A stretch of 64,000 nt of DNA, from NCBI RefSeq assembly GCF_036669915.1, contig NC_089320.1, forward strand, positions 2,417,129 to 2,481,128. The letters run 5' to 3'. This document shows, piece after piece, positions 14,509 to 26,800 of this stretch; the stretch's first letter is position 1; every line of letters starts with the position of its first letter. The position numbers and the translations under genes were made by a program. The stretch is from Pocillopora verrucosa. Taxonomy: Eukaryota > Cnidaria > Anthozoa > Scleractinia > Pocilloporidae. The notes beneath the pieces were generated by a model. It was given only the letters and a program-made list of their open reading frames with translations, did not search any database and had not been told where the DNA came from.

Positions 14509-17500
14509 CTATGACACAATACATGTCTTTGAATCAACTACTGCGTCTACATCATCACTGTCTAACCTTGGGATTCCATCCAGAAGCTGTAGGTGAGGCA
14601 AAATTCTAAATACCCTGAAAAAAGGAAAGAGTGTTTTCATATTAGCTTCCTAGATTCATGATATCTTAAGAAACACCTTCACAATCTTATATAAAACCTC
14701 AAAACAGATCAATGCAAAATTACTTCTTATTTCATGTGTTAATTCTGTGAATAATTTTGATAGCATTTTTTGACAGATCAAGGGCATTAAAACTGCATCT
14801 TAATGCTTGATGCATTAAATTACAGGTGATCAGCAAGAATCCTAGTACCAGAGGAAATGTGTCTGCAGGAATATGGCTCATCAAGGGGAAGGAACTGGGA
14901 GAACTGAGCCAACACAAGATGAACAGCGAGTCTCTTCACAAAAAAGAGACCAGTCATAAGAATGAGCTTCTTACGTAATAGAATTAGATGGTATGATCTT
15001 GGCCAGGACATGGTTGAGAAAAAAAAAAACCTGACCACTTTGCAGGTCAAAACACTAAACCAAAATGATGAAACAATAAAAAGACTTGAGCAAGTAAAAA
15101 GGAAAGAATTTGAATGAAATTTCTTCAGTATTCAGATTGGTCAAGTCTGTGTAGGTGACAAAGAAACAGAAATTACACTAAAAAGGTTAAACATAACTTA
15201 CTGCTGTCTGTAGTTTGGGTCCAACTCCACAGGATTCCCTTTAAGAACTAATGATTGAATTGTGGTTTTTCTCAGTAGATCCAGACCCTTTAAACTTTCC
15301 ACATTATTTTGTTGCAGCGACAAGTGAAGCAGCATGGGAGCCCTGGGAAGTTTCTAGGAAACAACAATAATTGTGTCAGAAATACAGATAAAGAGTTAAA
15401 GAATCTCCAAGTTGCACCTATAACTTAACCCTTTACAACCTAACATCAGTATGCATTCTCTCTATAATGTTCTCTATAAATTTCACAAGGCACTGACAAG
15501 GAGAATTAGTATGATGATCAAGAACTTCAAAGAATTTTTTTTTTGTCCCATGCTTGTGACAAGACAAAAACCATCTTTCTCTAAGAACTTCTCTGTTGGT
15601 AACCATCTCCTTTATTCTTGTGACCATGGTGTTTCACCTGGGTGGTGTTATAGGGAGATACCAGATGCTAGTGAAAGGGTTGATTCCTTGTTGGATATTT
15701 CACTCATAAAAGTGAAGGCGAGTGGGGCAATTTGGATGTACATCAAAATAATGAATAAATTATCTAAAATACATTAAGAGGAATAAACATTCTCAAGACC
15801 TACCCTTAAATCAGTTATGAAATTTCTCTGCAGGTAAAGATGTGAACATCTGAAAAAATAAAAATTGTGATAACTTTAGACAACATCAATCTAAAATTTA
15901 TGTTGAAATATTATAACCCAGGTTCAGTCTACCAGGAAGAACAATAAAGAATGTCCAACTTGACCCACCTCGGAAGGAGAACACTGCTCAAATCTTGTAT
16001 AGAATTTTCCATAAGCTGCAAATTTTCACATCTTAAAAGCCTTCTAAGGACCCGCAGAAATTCTTTCTTTTGATAAGGATGCCCTAAATCTTGATATGAT
16101 AAATTTACAGACTGAAAAAACAAAAACAAAAAAAATTTCATTACAACAAATAGAGGGTGTAAGTTTTAAAGGAAACTGGGGTTTTGCATCAGTGGAGATT
16201 ATTGCAAGGTAATTTGATTTTATTAACTGGGTTGATAATGTAAATAATTTGGCTACTTTAAAGAGTTTCTAAAGCTAACATTTCAGTTGAATGACAAAGG
16301 CCTAACACCTAACATGTCAGCTTCAGAAACTCTTTCCAGTGGCCAATTTACATGATCAACTCTTCAGTTGACAAAACTAAATTAAAATTCTTTACAGGCA
16401 TGTCAAAGCAATTTAATCCAAATACTACAACAGGTTGAGATGTTCCACAACAGAAAATGTACGTATAAGTTAAGTGTGCATATATTGGACACAAATTTAC
16501 CTCAGCATTTTCCCAGTTTTCCATCTTGTTCTTGTAGTTTCGTATTCTTTTTGGTTTGCTCTTTTTGAGGGGTACAGCAATTCTGAATTCTTCATTATCA
16601 GATTCCCCTAATTCTTCTTTTTCTTGCTCATGCACTTTACGAATATTCTCTACTTTGAATCCTTGAGGTGCTGGAGAAGAACAAAGGGTTTTAGATTAAG
16701 CTTGTGCATTGGAACAAGCAAAATTGAAAATCACACCAGTTTGCATAAATTTTCAGGGGCTGGAGATAATGGAAATGTTATATGTTAAAGGAGATGGGTT
16801 AAGTAGGGGGGCAGGGATGATAAAATTAGAAGGAATTCATTTTATTTCACATGCTTTTATTCAATCCTGTGAACTGACTTTGGTCAGGATATCATGCCCC
16901 AGTCATGCGGAAAAAAAACCCAATGGGGAAGGGAACAATACATCAATTAAGACCAAAATATTTCAGAACTATCTTCTTGCATATGGTGTAAAGATCCGCT
17001 GTCTCGGACCTCCTTGAAACTGTTTCAAATGTATTAGGAAAATCGAGTTATCTTCGTTTAAAACATGACATGGCAGTTTGAATTACTTACTCCTTCTGAC
17101 TCTGGGAGACCTTAGCATGTTTCCTTTAACATCCATGTCTTCCAGTTCATGCCATTTGCTGTATCTGTATTTGGACGAAGGCAACTGGTGAAAAGAAAAA
17201 ACAAACACATTAAAATCCAACTAACGGGAAATAAACGACTCTTTCGTAGCGGACTAATAATTCATCGGCAGTGCGCCCCAAGTCACAAAGTCTGAGCTGT
17301 TTCTATGAGTGCATTTGATGCGTTTCAATACAACAAAGGGTTCCGAAGGCAGCTCAATGACCGGAAAATTTCGCTACACAATACTACGTCGCTTCAGATG
17401 AAGGTTTAAAAGATAATTCGACATCTATCCAGAAGTACGTCTTAAGGATTTTTATGTTCGCGGGAGCCATCATTTTGCCGCGAGTTTGTATACAAACAGG

Positions 17501-17882
17501 CAGTTCTTCTCTACTTTCTCCAAAACTACCCATTTGTATGCATGATTCTCGTCGAATAAGTCATCTGAAGGGCTTGAAAATGCAGTGAAATGTTCCTTTA
17601 AACTAAATGTGAAAAAAAGATAATTTATTGAGATAAACTTCACCCACCGGCAAAGCATCCTCAGCTTCGTAGCTGAAATGTGATCGCTTTACATGGGTTT
17701 CTTCTTGTGCTTCATGAACTGTTAGGACCACAACCGGCACAGAGGTATAAACTTCTCCCTCATCTCGGGACGATCTGTGGTATAAAGAAGGAGAAGTGGT
17801 TAAATCGAGGTTTTCCCTGCTCACGCAGCATACCAAATACCAAAGAAAATAAAAATAACACAATCACTCACTCGTCTGCCAT
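14509..17882 (-). CDS. Small leucine-rich-repeat protein, 8 exons, 282 aa
   Basis: Exons in coding order are 17872-17882 (ATG), 17648-17774, 17091-17184, 16501-16670, 15969-16111, 15804-15849, 15202-15353 and 14509-14614 (stop at 14509-14511). All introns are GT-AG, phases agree throughout, and the total is 849 nt. The N-terminus (MADESSRDEGEVYTSV) is acidic and non-repetitive. Residues about 100-125 are charged with a basic patch (KKSKPKRIR), a possible nuclear or binding segment. Residues about 135-270 form a short LRR block with LxLxxN-type motifs: LMENSIQDL, LYLQRNFITDL, LSLQQNNVESL and LVLKGNP. The run LPHLQLLDGIP resembles the cap that closes SDS22-like LRR domains. No signal peptide or membrane segment is visible, so it is probably intracellular. 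LRR proteins of this size are often scaffolds, including in cilia, but I cannot name an orthologue. An intron MITE lies at 16209-16390. Confidence 0.82.
14900..15012 (+). repeat. Degenerate CGAGA-type repeat, copy 2
   Basis: This is a diverged same-orientation match to 10996-11090, beginning at GAACTGAGCC and ending at ATGATCTTGGCC. It sits inside the last intron of the LRR gene. Confidence 0.5.
15426..15681 (+). mobile_element. MITE-like element, AACCCTTT family, copy 1
   Basis: It begins AACCCTTTACAACC and ends AAAGGGTT, giving short inverted termini. Internal blocks shared with the other copies include CATCAGTATGCAT and TGACAAGGAGAAT. It lies in an intron of the LRR gene. The plus-strand open frame here (15451-15777) largely reads through the element and is not a gene. 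Confidence 0.65.
16209..16390. mobile_element. Foldback MITE in LRR-gene intron
   Basis: About 70 bp at the left (AATTTGATTTTATTAACTGG onwards) is the imperfect inverted copy of about 70 bp at the right, which ends near 16390. Shared blocks are AGAGTTTCT-AAGCT and GTTGAT. The two arms flank about 40 bp. A related single arm lies at 45967-46035, so this is a family rather than a chance hairpin. Confidence 0.65.
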
Positions 17883-20849
17883 TATCGGGACGGTCATCTT
17901 GGAAACAAGTAGAAGCTTCGAGGGTTATCAACAGTAAGTACACTTAATTTCACAGCATCATCGGGCTTATCTTCAGCTAATAATGAACTCGTAGGAATCT
18001 GAAGTCAGCAAAGATCTACTCGATGTAAACAGGACAGGAAACTTGAGCTTGTAGTCATTCGTGGAGATCAAAATTGCGTTTGATCACTGGAGCGAGAGCT
18101 TTGTCGTAATCCTTCACGGTCTGAGCCTTTGTGACGTAAGTTACCTAGCAACACGGTAAATAAACAAGTACTTCGTGGCTTTGTTCGTCGTTAGAGGTCA
18201 GCCTAATCTCCCGTTTATTGGCGTATGAATCTATTGTTCTGTGGGTGTCTGGGATTTTGTTTGTATCGCTGCTTGGCTACACAGGAAGGTTTGTGTAACT
18301 AGGCATAGCAATGAAATAATTTAAAACTTTTAGATCGGACGTTGGCGACAGCAGAAAGTTTCGCTTGAAACCGCAACGCGCTAACGTTTTTTACTTCTCT
18401 TGATATTTAGATGACTTCAAATGCAATATCTTCGTAAGATTTTTGTTTGCAGCCTCTTGAAATCAAAGTAATTCACAACGCTGCACAGTTATGTAAAGTA
18501 TGGCGTGACGAGGAAATAATATTGGCGAGTCACACTTGATGAAGCTGTGACCTATTTCGTCGTTTTTCATCGCTTTCGTTTTTCGCCGTACCATGCGTGT
18601 TTGCACTAATCAACGAACTTTCTTAAGTCTTTTTAATTCTTTTTCCTGACGCCAAGTTTTAGTGATACAATGAAAGTAGTCTCTCTTGCTAGAGACTTAA
18701 CAAGTTACAACCTCATCAACTTAAAATTTTCAAGTATGATGGACAAGAAATTTAGCATTTATTTTTCTCTTTTGCACTTTTTATCACTCTCCCTTTTTTT
18801 TTAGAACCTGCACATATTGATGCAGGGAAAGGGGGAGGGAAGACAGACGCACATATAACATTTACAAAACAAAAACTGAGTTCTTTTTTTTTTTTCTATT
18901 TATTGTTTTTGTTTTTTTTACTTATAAACAAAACGAAAAATTAAAATCTAACGATAACATTTTATGCTATTGGGTTCTTTCAGAAGTCTACATATGCTCC
19001 TGGCACTTTTTAATACTTAAAAACTACTCAATAGTACAATTAAAGCGTTTTTCTAAAATACAGCCCCTGGAAGAATCCATTCTCTAAAAAAAATTCCAGT
19101 GGTGCCATATTCAGTATACCAACGAAGAAAAAAATATGGAAAAAAAGTTCCAATGCCGAGCTCGTGTCTCACATGGTTCCTTAGCTGTACAGTAATCTAT
19201 TCTAATGAGTATGGTTCTACAAGTGATACTTCATGCTCGCATCGAACCAAACTTCAAAACGTAACAACCTTCCATTCAGAAAACAGCAACCTTGCACTGT
19301 ACTTGACGTTAACTATTAACAAACAACAATAACAAAACCCATTGTACTATACAATATCATACACTTCTAATATACTTTGACCTGAAACAGGTTTAACTGG
19401 AAACAAATTAAAAAAAGAGTAATAACAATGACCTCTCCAACTTCTAACAGAAAAACACAATTCTGAGGCACACTTCAAGCAATTTGTAAATGAAGTAAAC
19501 TGAGTGAAATTTGCACTACACTTATATTGTAATTTATCAATTTTTTACTCTTTATTATAAAATTATTTATCATTTACAACTACTTTCAATCATCTAAAGT
19601 TTGCAAAGTAAGCCTATGTATATTAATCTTTATACATGCTGAATTGATAAAAATAAGTTCCAAAGACTTTTATACATAGAGGCCAAATCACAAACTGAAG
19701 ACATTGCTCACATGGAGCTGACTTGTCAATGTGCATATAAAATTAATCGAGAGCTCTTGCAAAAATACTCATTTGTATGTTGGCTTTACTCCATTTTGGT
19801 TGCATTACCACCTTCATTAAAGTCACATTTAACAGGCAACAGTGTATGAAATGAGGCTAATATCTAAAACGACACCAAAGTTTATCATAAATTGTAACAT
19901 TGAACAAAATAAAGATAACCAAACCTACCCAACCAGGGAAAAAAGTTTACCACTCCTTCATGAACCACACTTTGGTTAATAAATATATTGTATCTGGCAA
20001 GCTTGTAGGCTAAGTCGAAATACAAACAACTAATACTAAGCAATACTACAAATGTCTTATAAGTTTCTTATTATCAAACTGCTTTTTTTTACTGCCAAGT
20101 GTTTCTGTTCATTCTCATAAGGAGGGAAAAGCAAAGCAGACAAAGAAGCAGAACAAATAGAGCAAACCTGTGAAACAAGTTTTTCTACTGTACAAAATAA
20201 CCACCTGTAAAATATCCCAGGATATTTGCAATCTATTTGTTCATTGTTTGTGCTGTTGAACAATAGATGTGACACATATCATTAAGTATTTACAACAACA
20301 AACCCATGTTTTAAAATTGCAGTAGCACCTTTTAAGGTGCTGTGCAATAAAATGTACATGATACAGTATATATCACTATTCAAGTTACAAACCTCTAATC
20401 AAAATAATGATCTCAAGTAAAATGCAACTGAGGTGAAAAATATTCTCAGAGCAAAGTCCATTTTTCACATAGATGATGATAACGATTTCACGTCCCACTG
20501 CATATCAACTCAAAGTTTCCAATATGACAGTTTGAATTTGATAACATTTATGCATTACTTATAAGTGGAGGTTCAGTATTTGTCATGCCCTGATCAAACA
20601 ATTATCTACAATCTTTCTATAATCTTTTTTTCTTATTTTCAATTTTAAATTGCATCAATATTTGGAAGCTAAAATGACTCCAAAGTAACAAATTTAGTTT
20701 TTTCTTTAAGATCCCAAAATAACCAATGCTACTTAAGTGTTGTTACATGTTTCCTGTGTAGTTTTCAGATTTTAATTTTCACCCACTACTTGGAATATTG
20801 GAACATTGGTCCATTTATCTTTTGTAATTGGATCCAACTGTGCACGAAT
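17883..20849. other. Intergenic region between LRR gene and p53-family gene
   Basis: Both flanking genes are on the minus strand, so this holds the LRR gene's promoter (near 17.9-18.3 kb) and the 3' UTR of the p53-family gene (below 20850). T-rich runs occur at 18780-18915. A short near-palindrome, AGCACCTTTTAAGGTGCT, at about 20325-20342 could form a small hairpin in that 3' UTR. No supportable gene is seen. Confidence 0.55.
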
Positions 20850-23800
20850 TCATGGCTGAAAGCCTTTCTTGTCCAAGGACACTGTTCGTCTGAGGGTAAA
20901 CCTCACTGCATTGAAGCCTGTCCCTCCTCCAGAACTCTGCTGTGACGAGGAAGGAGAGTGATTTGAAGATCCTGAATCTGATCGTGACATCGGCATAAGT
21001 GGTGGCGTGCCCTCAATGTCATCCTGCCAAAATATGTTTCTTGACATCATGACATTGAATTTATTTAACAAATGTAATTATCAGCCTGGCCGATGTGAAC
21101 ATAAACATTCCACTCAAATTAACAACTTGTGAAAATGCAGTCATCTCAGACTAAATTTGTTTTACCCTTTTAACTCACAGAAGTGATGAAAATGTAACTT
21201 CTCCCTTTAATATCCATACTTAATTCAGCAAAGGGGAGATGAAAATACTCAAACTCAGGTAAAGATTGTGATCTTGACCTAACATCATATTCTTGTCACT
21301 AATTTATGAGGAAATGTGTAGTACAGCAGCGAGAGGGAAGAGTTAACAATCAAATCTTGGGGGTTTAAAATGCATCAAAAAGCACAGTTATATGTAATAA
21401 TAATAATTTTACAGTGAGATTTTTTTTAAATTGATATAAATTGTATTTCAAAAAGAGTAATTCTCGTTTATAGACGAGGTGGTACATTGCATTTATAACT
21501 GATCTGACTATCAATTGTTGGTCAATAAGCATTTAAAAGGTCATTCAGTAAGTCTTTCAACCAATCGGTTATTTAGTGACGGACTGGTTGAAAGACAGAC
21601 TGATGAACAGTTTATATGGACCCTTCTAAGAAATAGCAGCTTCATGGCAAGGGGGGTAATGTGTTTAACTATATCAGTTTGTATGATGAAGTTCAGTAAC
21701 AGTCTTTCTGTTCATTGATAGGTCAATCAGTCAGTTGGTCAATTATTCCGTCAGCCATTTAGTTAGTTACTAACTGGTTGGTTGATTGAAAAATTGACTG
21801 ACAGTTTTAATCAATCCCCCAAACATATCATCAAGCACAAAAGTTTTTGCAACACAAAAAGCTTTCACTCTTTTGCCTCGTGCTTATCATATTGTTAACC
21901 TTTCTACACTATTTGTTAAAAAATTCTTAAACAGGCCACCATGTGTGCTTTAAAGGAGCAAGTGCTTCAATGCTTTTGTCAGGTCAGTGAGCAATTGTGT
22001 GATTAACTTGCATGATGTAACTCAGCAGCTAGTGCCCTCTTTCAATTGATCAGTCAGTTGGTCAGTTTTCCATTCAACCATTCAGTCAGTCAGTAACTGG
22101 CTAGTTGAATGAAAAATTAACAGACAGTTTAAGTCAATCCTAAAAACATTTCATGCTCAAAAGTTTTTTTCTTTTTTTTGGGATAGGAACAGCTAAAACT
22201 CTATTGCCTGGTGCTTAATTAACACATTGTTTTTCTTTCCACACTATTTAGTCAAAAATGCTTTAAAAAGCCTCCATAAGTGCTTAACTTTCTCATTGGG
22301 GCAGTTAAGAGTGTGTGATTAATCTTTGACATCCTAACATCAGTATGCATATTCTCCATAATGTTCTCTATACACTTCCTGAGGTGCTGACAAGGAGAAT
22401 TTGTTTACCCATTAAAATCTTCTTAAGTTGGTGATCATTTCATTATTCTCATAAACCTCAATGTGTGATCTGGGGTGATATTGTAAGGAGAAATAAGTTG
22501 CACGTCATTTTTAGGAGTCAAAGGGTTGATTTGCATTAAGAAATGAAGTAGCAGTCCTTCTGTGGAATGATCACTTGGTCAGTCACTTGTTCGGTCAACC
22601 ATTCAGTCAGTCAATGACTGGTTGGTTGAGTGAAAAATTGACTGAAAGTTCTATTCAATCCTTAAGACACAATATAATTATCATGCACTAAGTTTTTTTT
22701 GTTGTTTGCAACACAAACATGCAACTGCCATTCTTTTCCCTGGTGCTTTTAATATTAACTTAATTCTTATTAAAATTTCATTAAAAGATGCTTAAACAAG
22801 CCAAAGATGCAAGAACCTTAACTTATGTGTCAAAGGGGTCTTATTTGAGATTTATTGACTAAAAGCAACAACTAAAAATTGTAGTTTTGACATGGAGCTG
22901 TTTTACAGGTCATCAGCCAAATTGTGCCATATAGCCTGCCCTTTAGTTAGTGACTGACTGTCCAGCTGTATGAGAATGACTGATGAGTGCTATGTGTACT
23001 AGCTTATAATGGTGCAATAAAAACAAACAAAAACAAACAAACAATCTAAAGAAGATCTGGTTGACAAACTTACAGGCAGTGACTCTGTGGAGTTTTGAGA
23101 GTCTGAATTTGAACTCTGAGTATTCTGTGAGTCAGGCAGATGGTGTGAATTCTGCAACATTCTTGAGGTTTTCAGTCTGCCGCAGGGTGGACAGCTGTGA
23201 ATTCCAAACAGCATACATTAAACATAAAACAGGAATAAGCTAAATAATACACAAGTTTTGATTGGTTCTTACTGATGACGCACCTTGCTCTATAGGTATC
23301 TATCTGCGCCTGTGGTACCATGTCCATCATATCCAAACCTTCTTTCACCTTCAGCAGGAGCTCGTACTTCTCCCTGCCCCTTACCTAAAGGAACAAACCC
23401 CAGAGCTAGTTCAGTAATTTCAAAACACAATTTGAACAAAATAATATATAGATTTAGCCAAGCCTAAGTGCAGAGCTTGTGTTTTTTTTTTCCTCGCACG
23501 TCTCAAGGGCACAACGCCTTGCCCCAGCCAGGACTAGGACCCAGGTTATCCAACTCAGAGCCCAGTGCACTGACCACTGGACTACTGAACAAAGCTGTGG
23601 CGTTGATGTGCCCGCGGTACAGTTGACCACACATGTTAAAAGTATCACCTTGTACGGTTGTACAGTCATACAGTCGTACATCCAAATTTTTTAAGCTTGA
23701 TAGGTTACTACTACTTTATGGGGCTACACATTGCGAGCTCCACTATAACCACGTAAAGTACTTCTATTAACTAATATGTGAAGATGTTTCCCAGAAAATT

Positions 23801-26800
23801 CTGATTTACCCCTTTAATGCCTTAGAGTGACTAGCCTCTAATTTCTCTCAACAATATCATCTCTGAATCGTACATTAAGGTCATGAGAATTAAGGAAATG
23901 ATCACCAACCTAAGAAGCTCTTGATTGAACAAATTCTCCTTGTTAGAACTTTAAGAAATGTATGGTGAACAGTATGGAGAATACGCATGATGATATTTAA
24001 GTGTAAAAGGTTATGGCAAAAACACAAAAATTGCCAACTTGAAACCTTAATTTTTATTTTATCTTCATTCTTGTAACAGTTTTTTCATTAAGGCATCAAG
24101 TTGTACAATTCCAAACTGGCTTAAACTGGTGTGATAGCTGCAGCAATAAAATGAGATGCTGCAACTTGTGCACACATTATGCAGTTTGTGATACAGCCGC
24201 TTAATTGTCTTTACTGTTTTGCCCTGCTCTTATGTCTGAAACAGTTCAGGGCCCAGTTGTTCAAAGGGTGATTGGTGCTGACCCAAGGTAAGATTTTAAT
24301 CTGGGTTTACTTATTCCTTTGTTCAAACGGCTTTCAGCAGTTAGTCTTCCCCATTCTTTTTAGAGCATCCAATCATGAATTGTACACAAAATCAACAAAA
24401 TGTACTCAAAAAGAATTGTAATTAATTTTCTTTTAAAACGTTCAGATCTGAAATCAGATTTCACACTAATCCTGGGTTATCTTGACCCCCTCTTAAAAAG
24501 CCTGACCCTGTTGAACTTTCATTAATTTTCTTATCTCATACACAAAATCAGAAGAGTGGAGAAGGAGATATTTCCCTACTAAATTTCCACCAACCTGGAG
24601 AGTAAAGATCTCATCATCTTCCTCCTTCCTAAGACGTTTCATCACATTTCTGTCAACAGACACTGAGCGTACCTCAAATCCAGAAGACATGGTGGTATGA
24701 GCTGTAATCAAAGGAGAGGCAAAGGTTTTACAAAAATAATTTAATCATGCAAGGTAATGGAGCATTCTCTCATTCTTTTTTGATCACAAGGAATAAAACA
24801 ATTTGCTTAAAATCAAAGTGTTTGCTACAGGATTGACGATGGAAACACTGATCGAAAAACATTTTTTTTTAACTTGTTTTTGAGATCAAATTGAAAAATA
24901 AAACCAGGCAAGAGGGATGTAACCCACAGTGGACTAGCACCTGTTCCAGGGGGAGTAACAAAACTGTAAACCATTGCTCCGCATCAACTTCTTGTATCAA
25001 AAAAAATTTACCTTTTGGAATTGTACATGGAACTCCAAACTTACATCGCTTTTTAGTTAGTTTAGGTACTTGACCATTTTGACTGGTGTCATCTGTACCA
25101 GTGGAAGTGGAAGGTTCTTGCGGCGGAGTCTGAGGAGCTGTAGATGTTCGAGGTGTTGTAGGCGGAGTCTCGGTTAGGGAAGAAGTGCTTACTGGTTGAG
25201 TCTGGTGGTCTATCACAGGCATCACAGGCACAACTGTGTTCCTTGATTGCTTTTTTGCCTCGGCAATCTCTTCATTGGTCCTGTCTCTTCCAGGACATGC
25301 ACATATGCGTATATTTTGAGCTTTTCTTCCAACTACAGTATTACTGTTAATGAAAATTAAGGAAAAACTTTAAAATATATACATGTACATGTTGAATGAA
25401 CAAAACTAATGGCACTAATCCAAGTTCTGCTTAAATGAAAGCTGCCATTTTGCAACTGTAACTCATAGTACAGTTGCCAGAGACAACATTTTTATGATCC
25501 AGGAAAAACACTCAAAACTTTTCACTTTGTAATATTTATGCAACAAATAAAGGCTAAATATCTAGACAAACAATGAGTAAGTGGCAAGTTATAATAAAAA
25601 AACAAACAAACTAACTAACTAACAATCAAAGAATACATAAATTTCAGACAAATGTTAACCTTTCAGTATTTTTGCCACAGCATTGAGCACTGAATTTCCA
25701 TAGTTTCATGAAAGCTTCTAGAAAGATTGATCTTGACAACAATGAAGCACCCACTTACTTTTGCTCCAATGTGAAAATCACAAGGATAGGACGCCTGTTC
25801 AAACCCCCAGGACATGAACTGAAGCACATAAACTGGAACATGTTGGTAACAAAGTCACTTCCAGCTGCAAAATGTAAATCAAGAGAGGATAGAATGAGAA
25901 CCAAAACGAGAGGAACTGTTTATGAAAATCATCATTAAAGATTTTATGTTTAACAAATAGATTCCAAGTTGCCATGCGTCTGTTCAGTAATAGATCACAG
26001 ATGACATCAAAATGTGGTAAGAACAAAAAAGTGGCATACAAGGCGCAGCCTCGTGTGTCACTGATGTTCTAACCACATTTTGATGTCATCTGTGATCTAT
26101 TACTGAACAGACACACAGCAACTTGGAATCTATTTGTTTTATATAATAAAGAATTAAAAAAAGTTTTAATGATGTAGTCATCTATACGTCTGTCCTCAAA
26201 TAGATCATAAGTGAGAACCAATCAGAATGCGTGCATAACTGAGCTTATTATATGGCATATAACATAAAATAGACCTCAATCTGATTGGGCTTAAAAGAGT
26301 AATAAACCATAAAAAAATGTAACTCTTTGGCCCTAAGAATGACCTATGTCTAATTTCTCCTTACAGTACACCCTGGAATCAAACATTAAGGTCACAAGAA
26401 AGAGGAAATTATCACCAACTAAAACAGCTCTTGATTGCAAAAGAAGTTCTCCGTGTTAGCACTTTGTAAAAAGTATAGCAGGGTGTGAAATTAACTTTTT
26501 TTTCTGATAGCCACTTGGCTCCTAAATTCTTCAAAATGGTAGCCAATTCAAAAAAAGTTGGTCGCCATTTTCAAAGACAAACAAAATCTCTCTTTATGCT
26601 GTCAGCGTGCTAGATAGACCCTCCAAAATTAACGTGCTACAAAGTGGACACTAGGATGGATGATATACAACATTCAGGCTCATCTAAATCCAAGATGGCG
26701 TCTAGTTATCGATCGAGATACATGTGCTACGTTTTGGAAACAAACTTAACGAGGAAGTTTGCCGCGGATTTATCTCTGCAAATCTTTTTAATTCACTATA

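Noticed and set aside
17470..17658. Open frame after exon 2 of the LRR gene, possible alternative last exon
   Set aside because: An acceptor-like site and an in-phase reading exist, but the exon at 17091-17184 joins equally well and leads to a full LRR domain. Without transcript data the short form is not supported.
18224..18295. Plus-strand ATG with signal-peptide-like start (MNLLFCGCLGFCLYRCLA)
   Set aside because: A donor follows, but no downstream plus-strand exon was found. Hydrophobic short frames are common in AT-rich sequence.
21515..22800. CRISPR-like regular repeats
   Set aside because: The units are ~320 bp tandem repeats in an animal intron with no short repeat/spacer structure.
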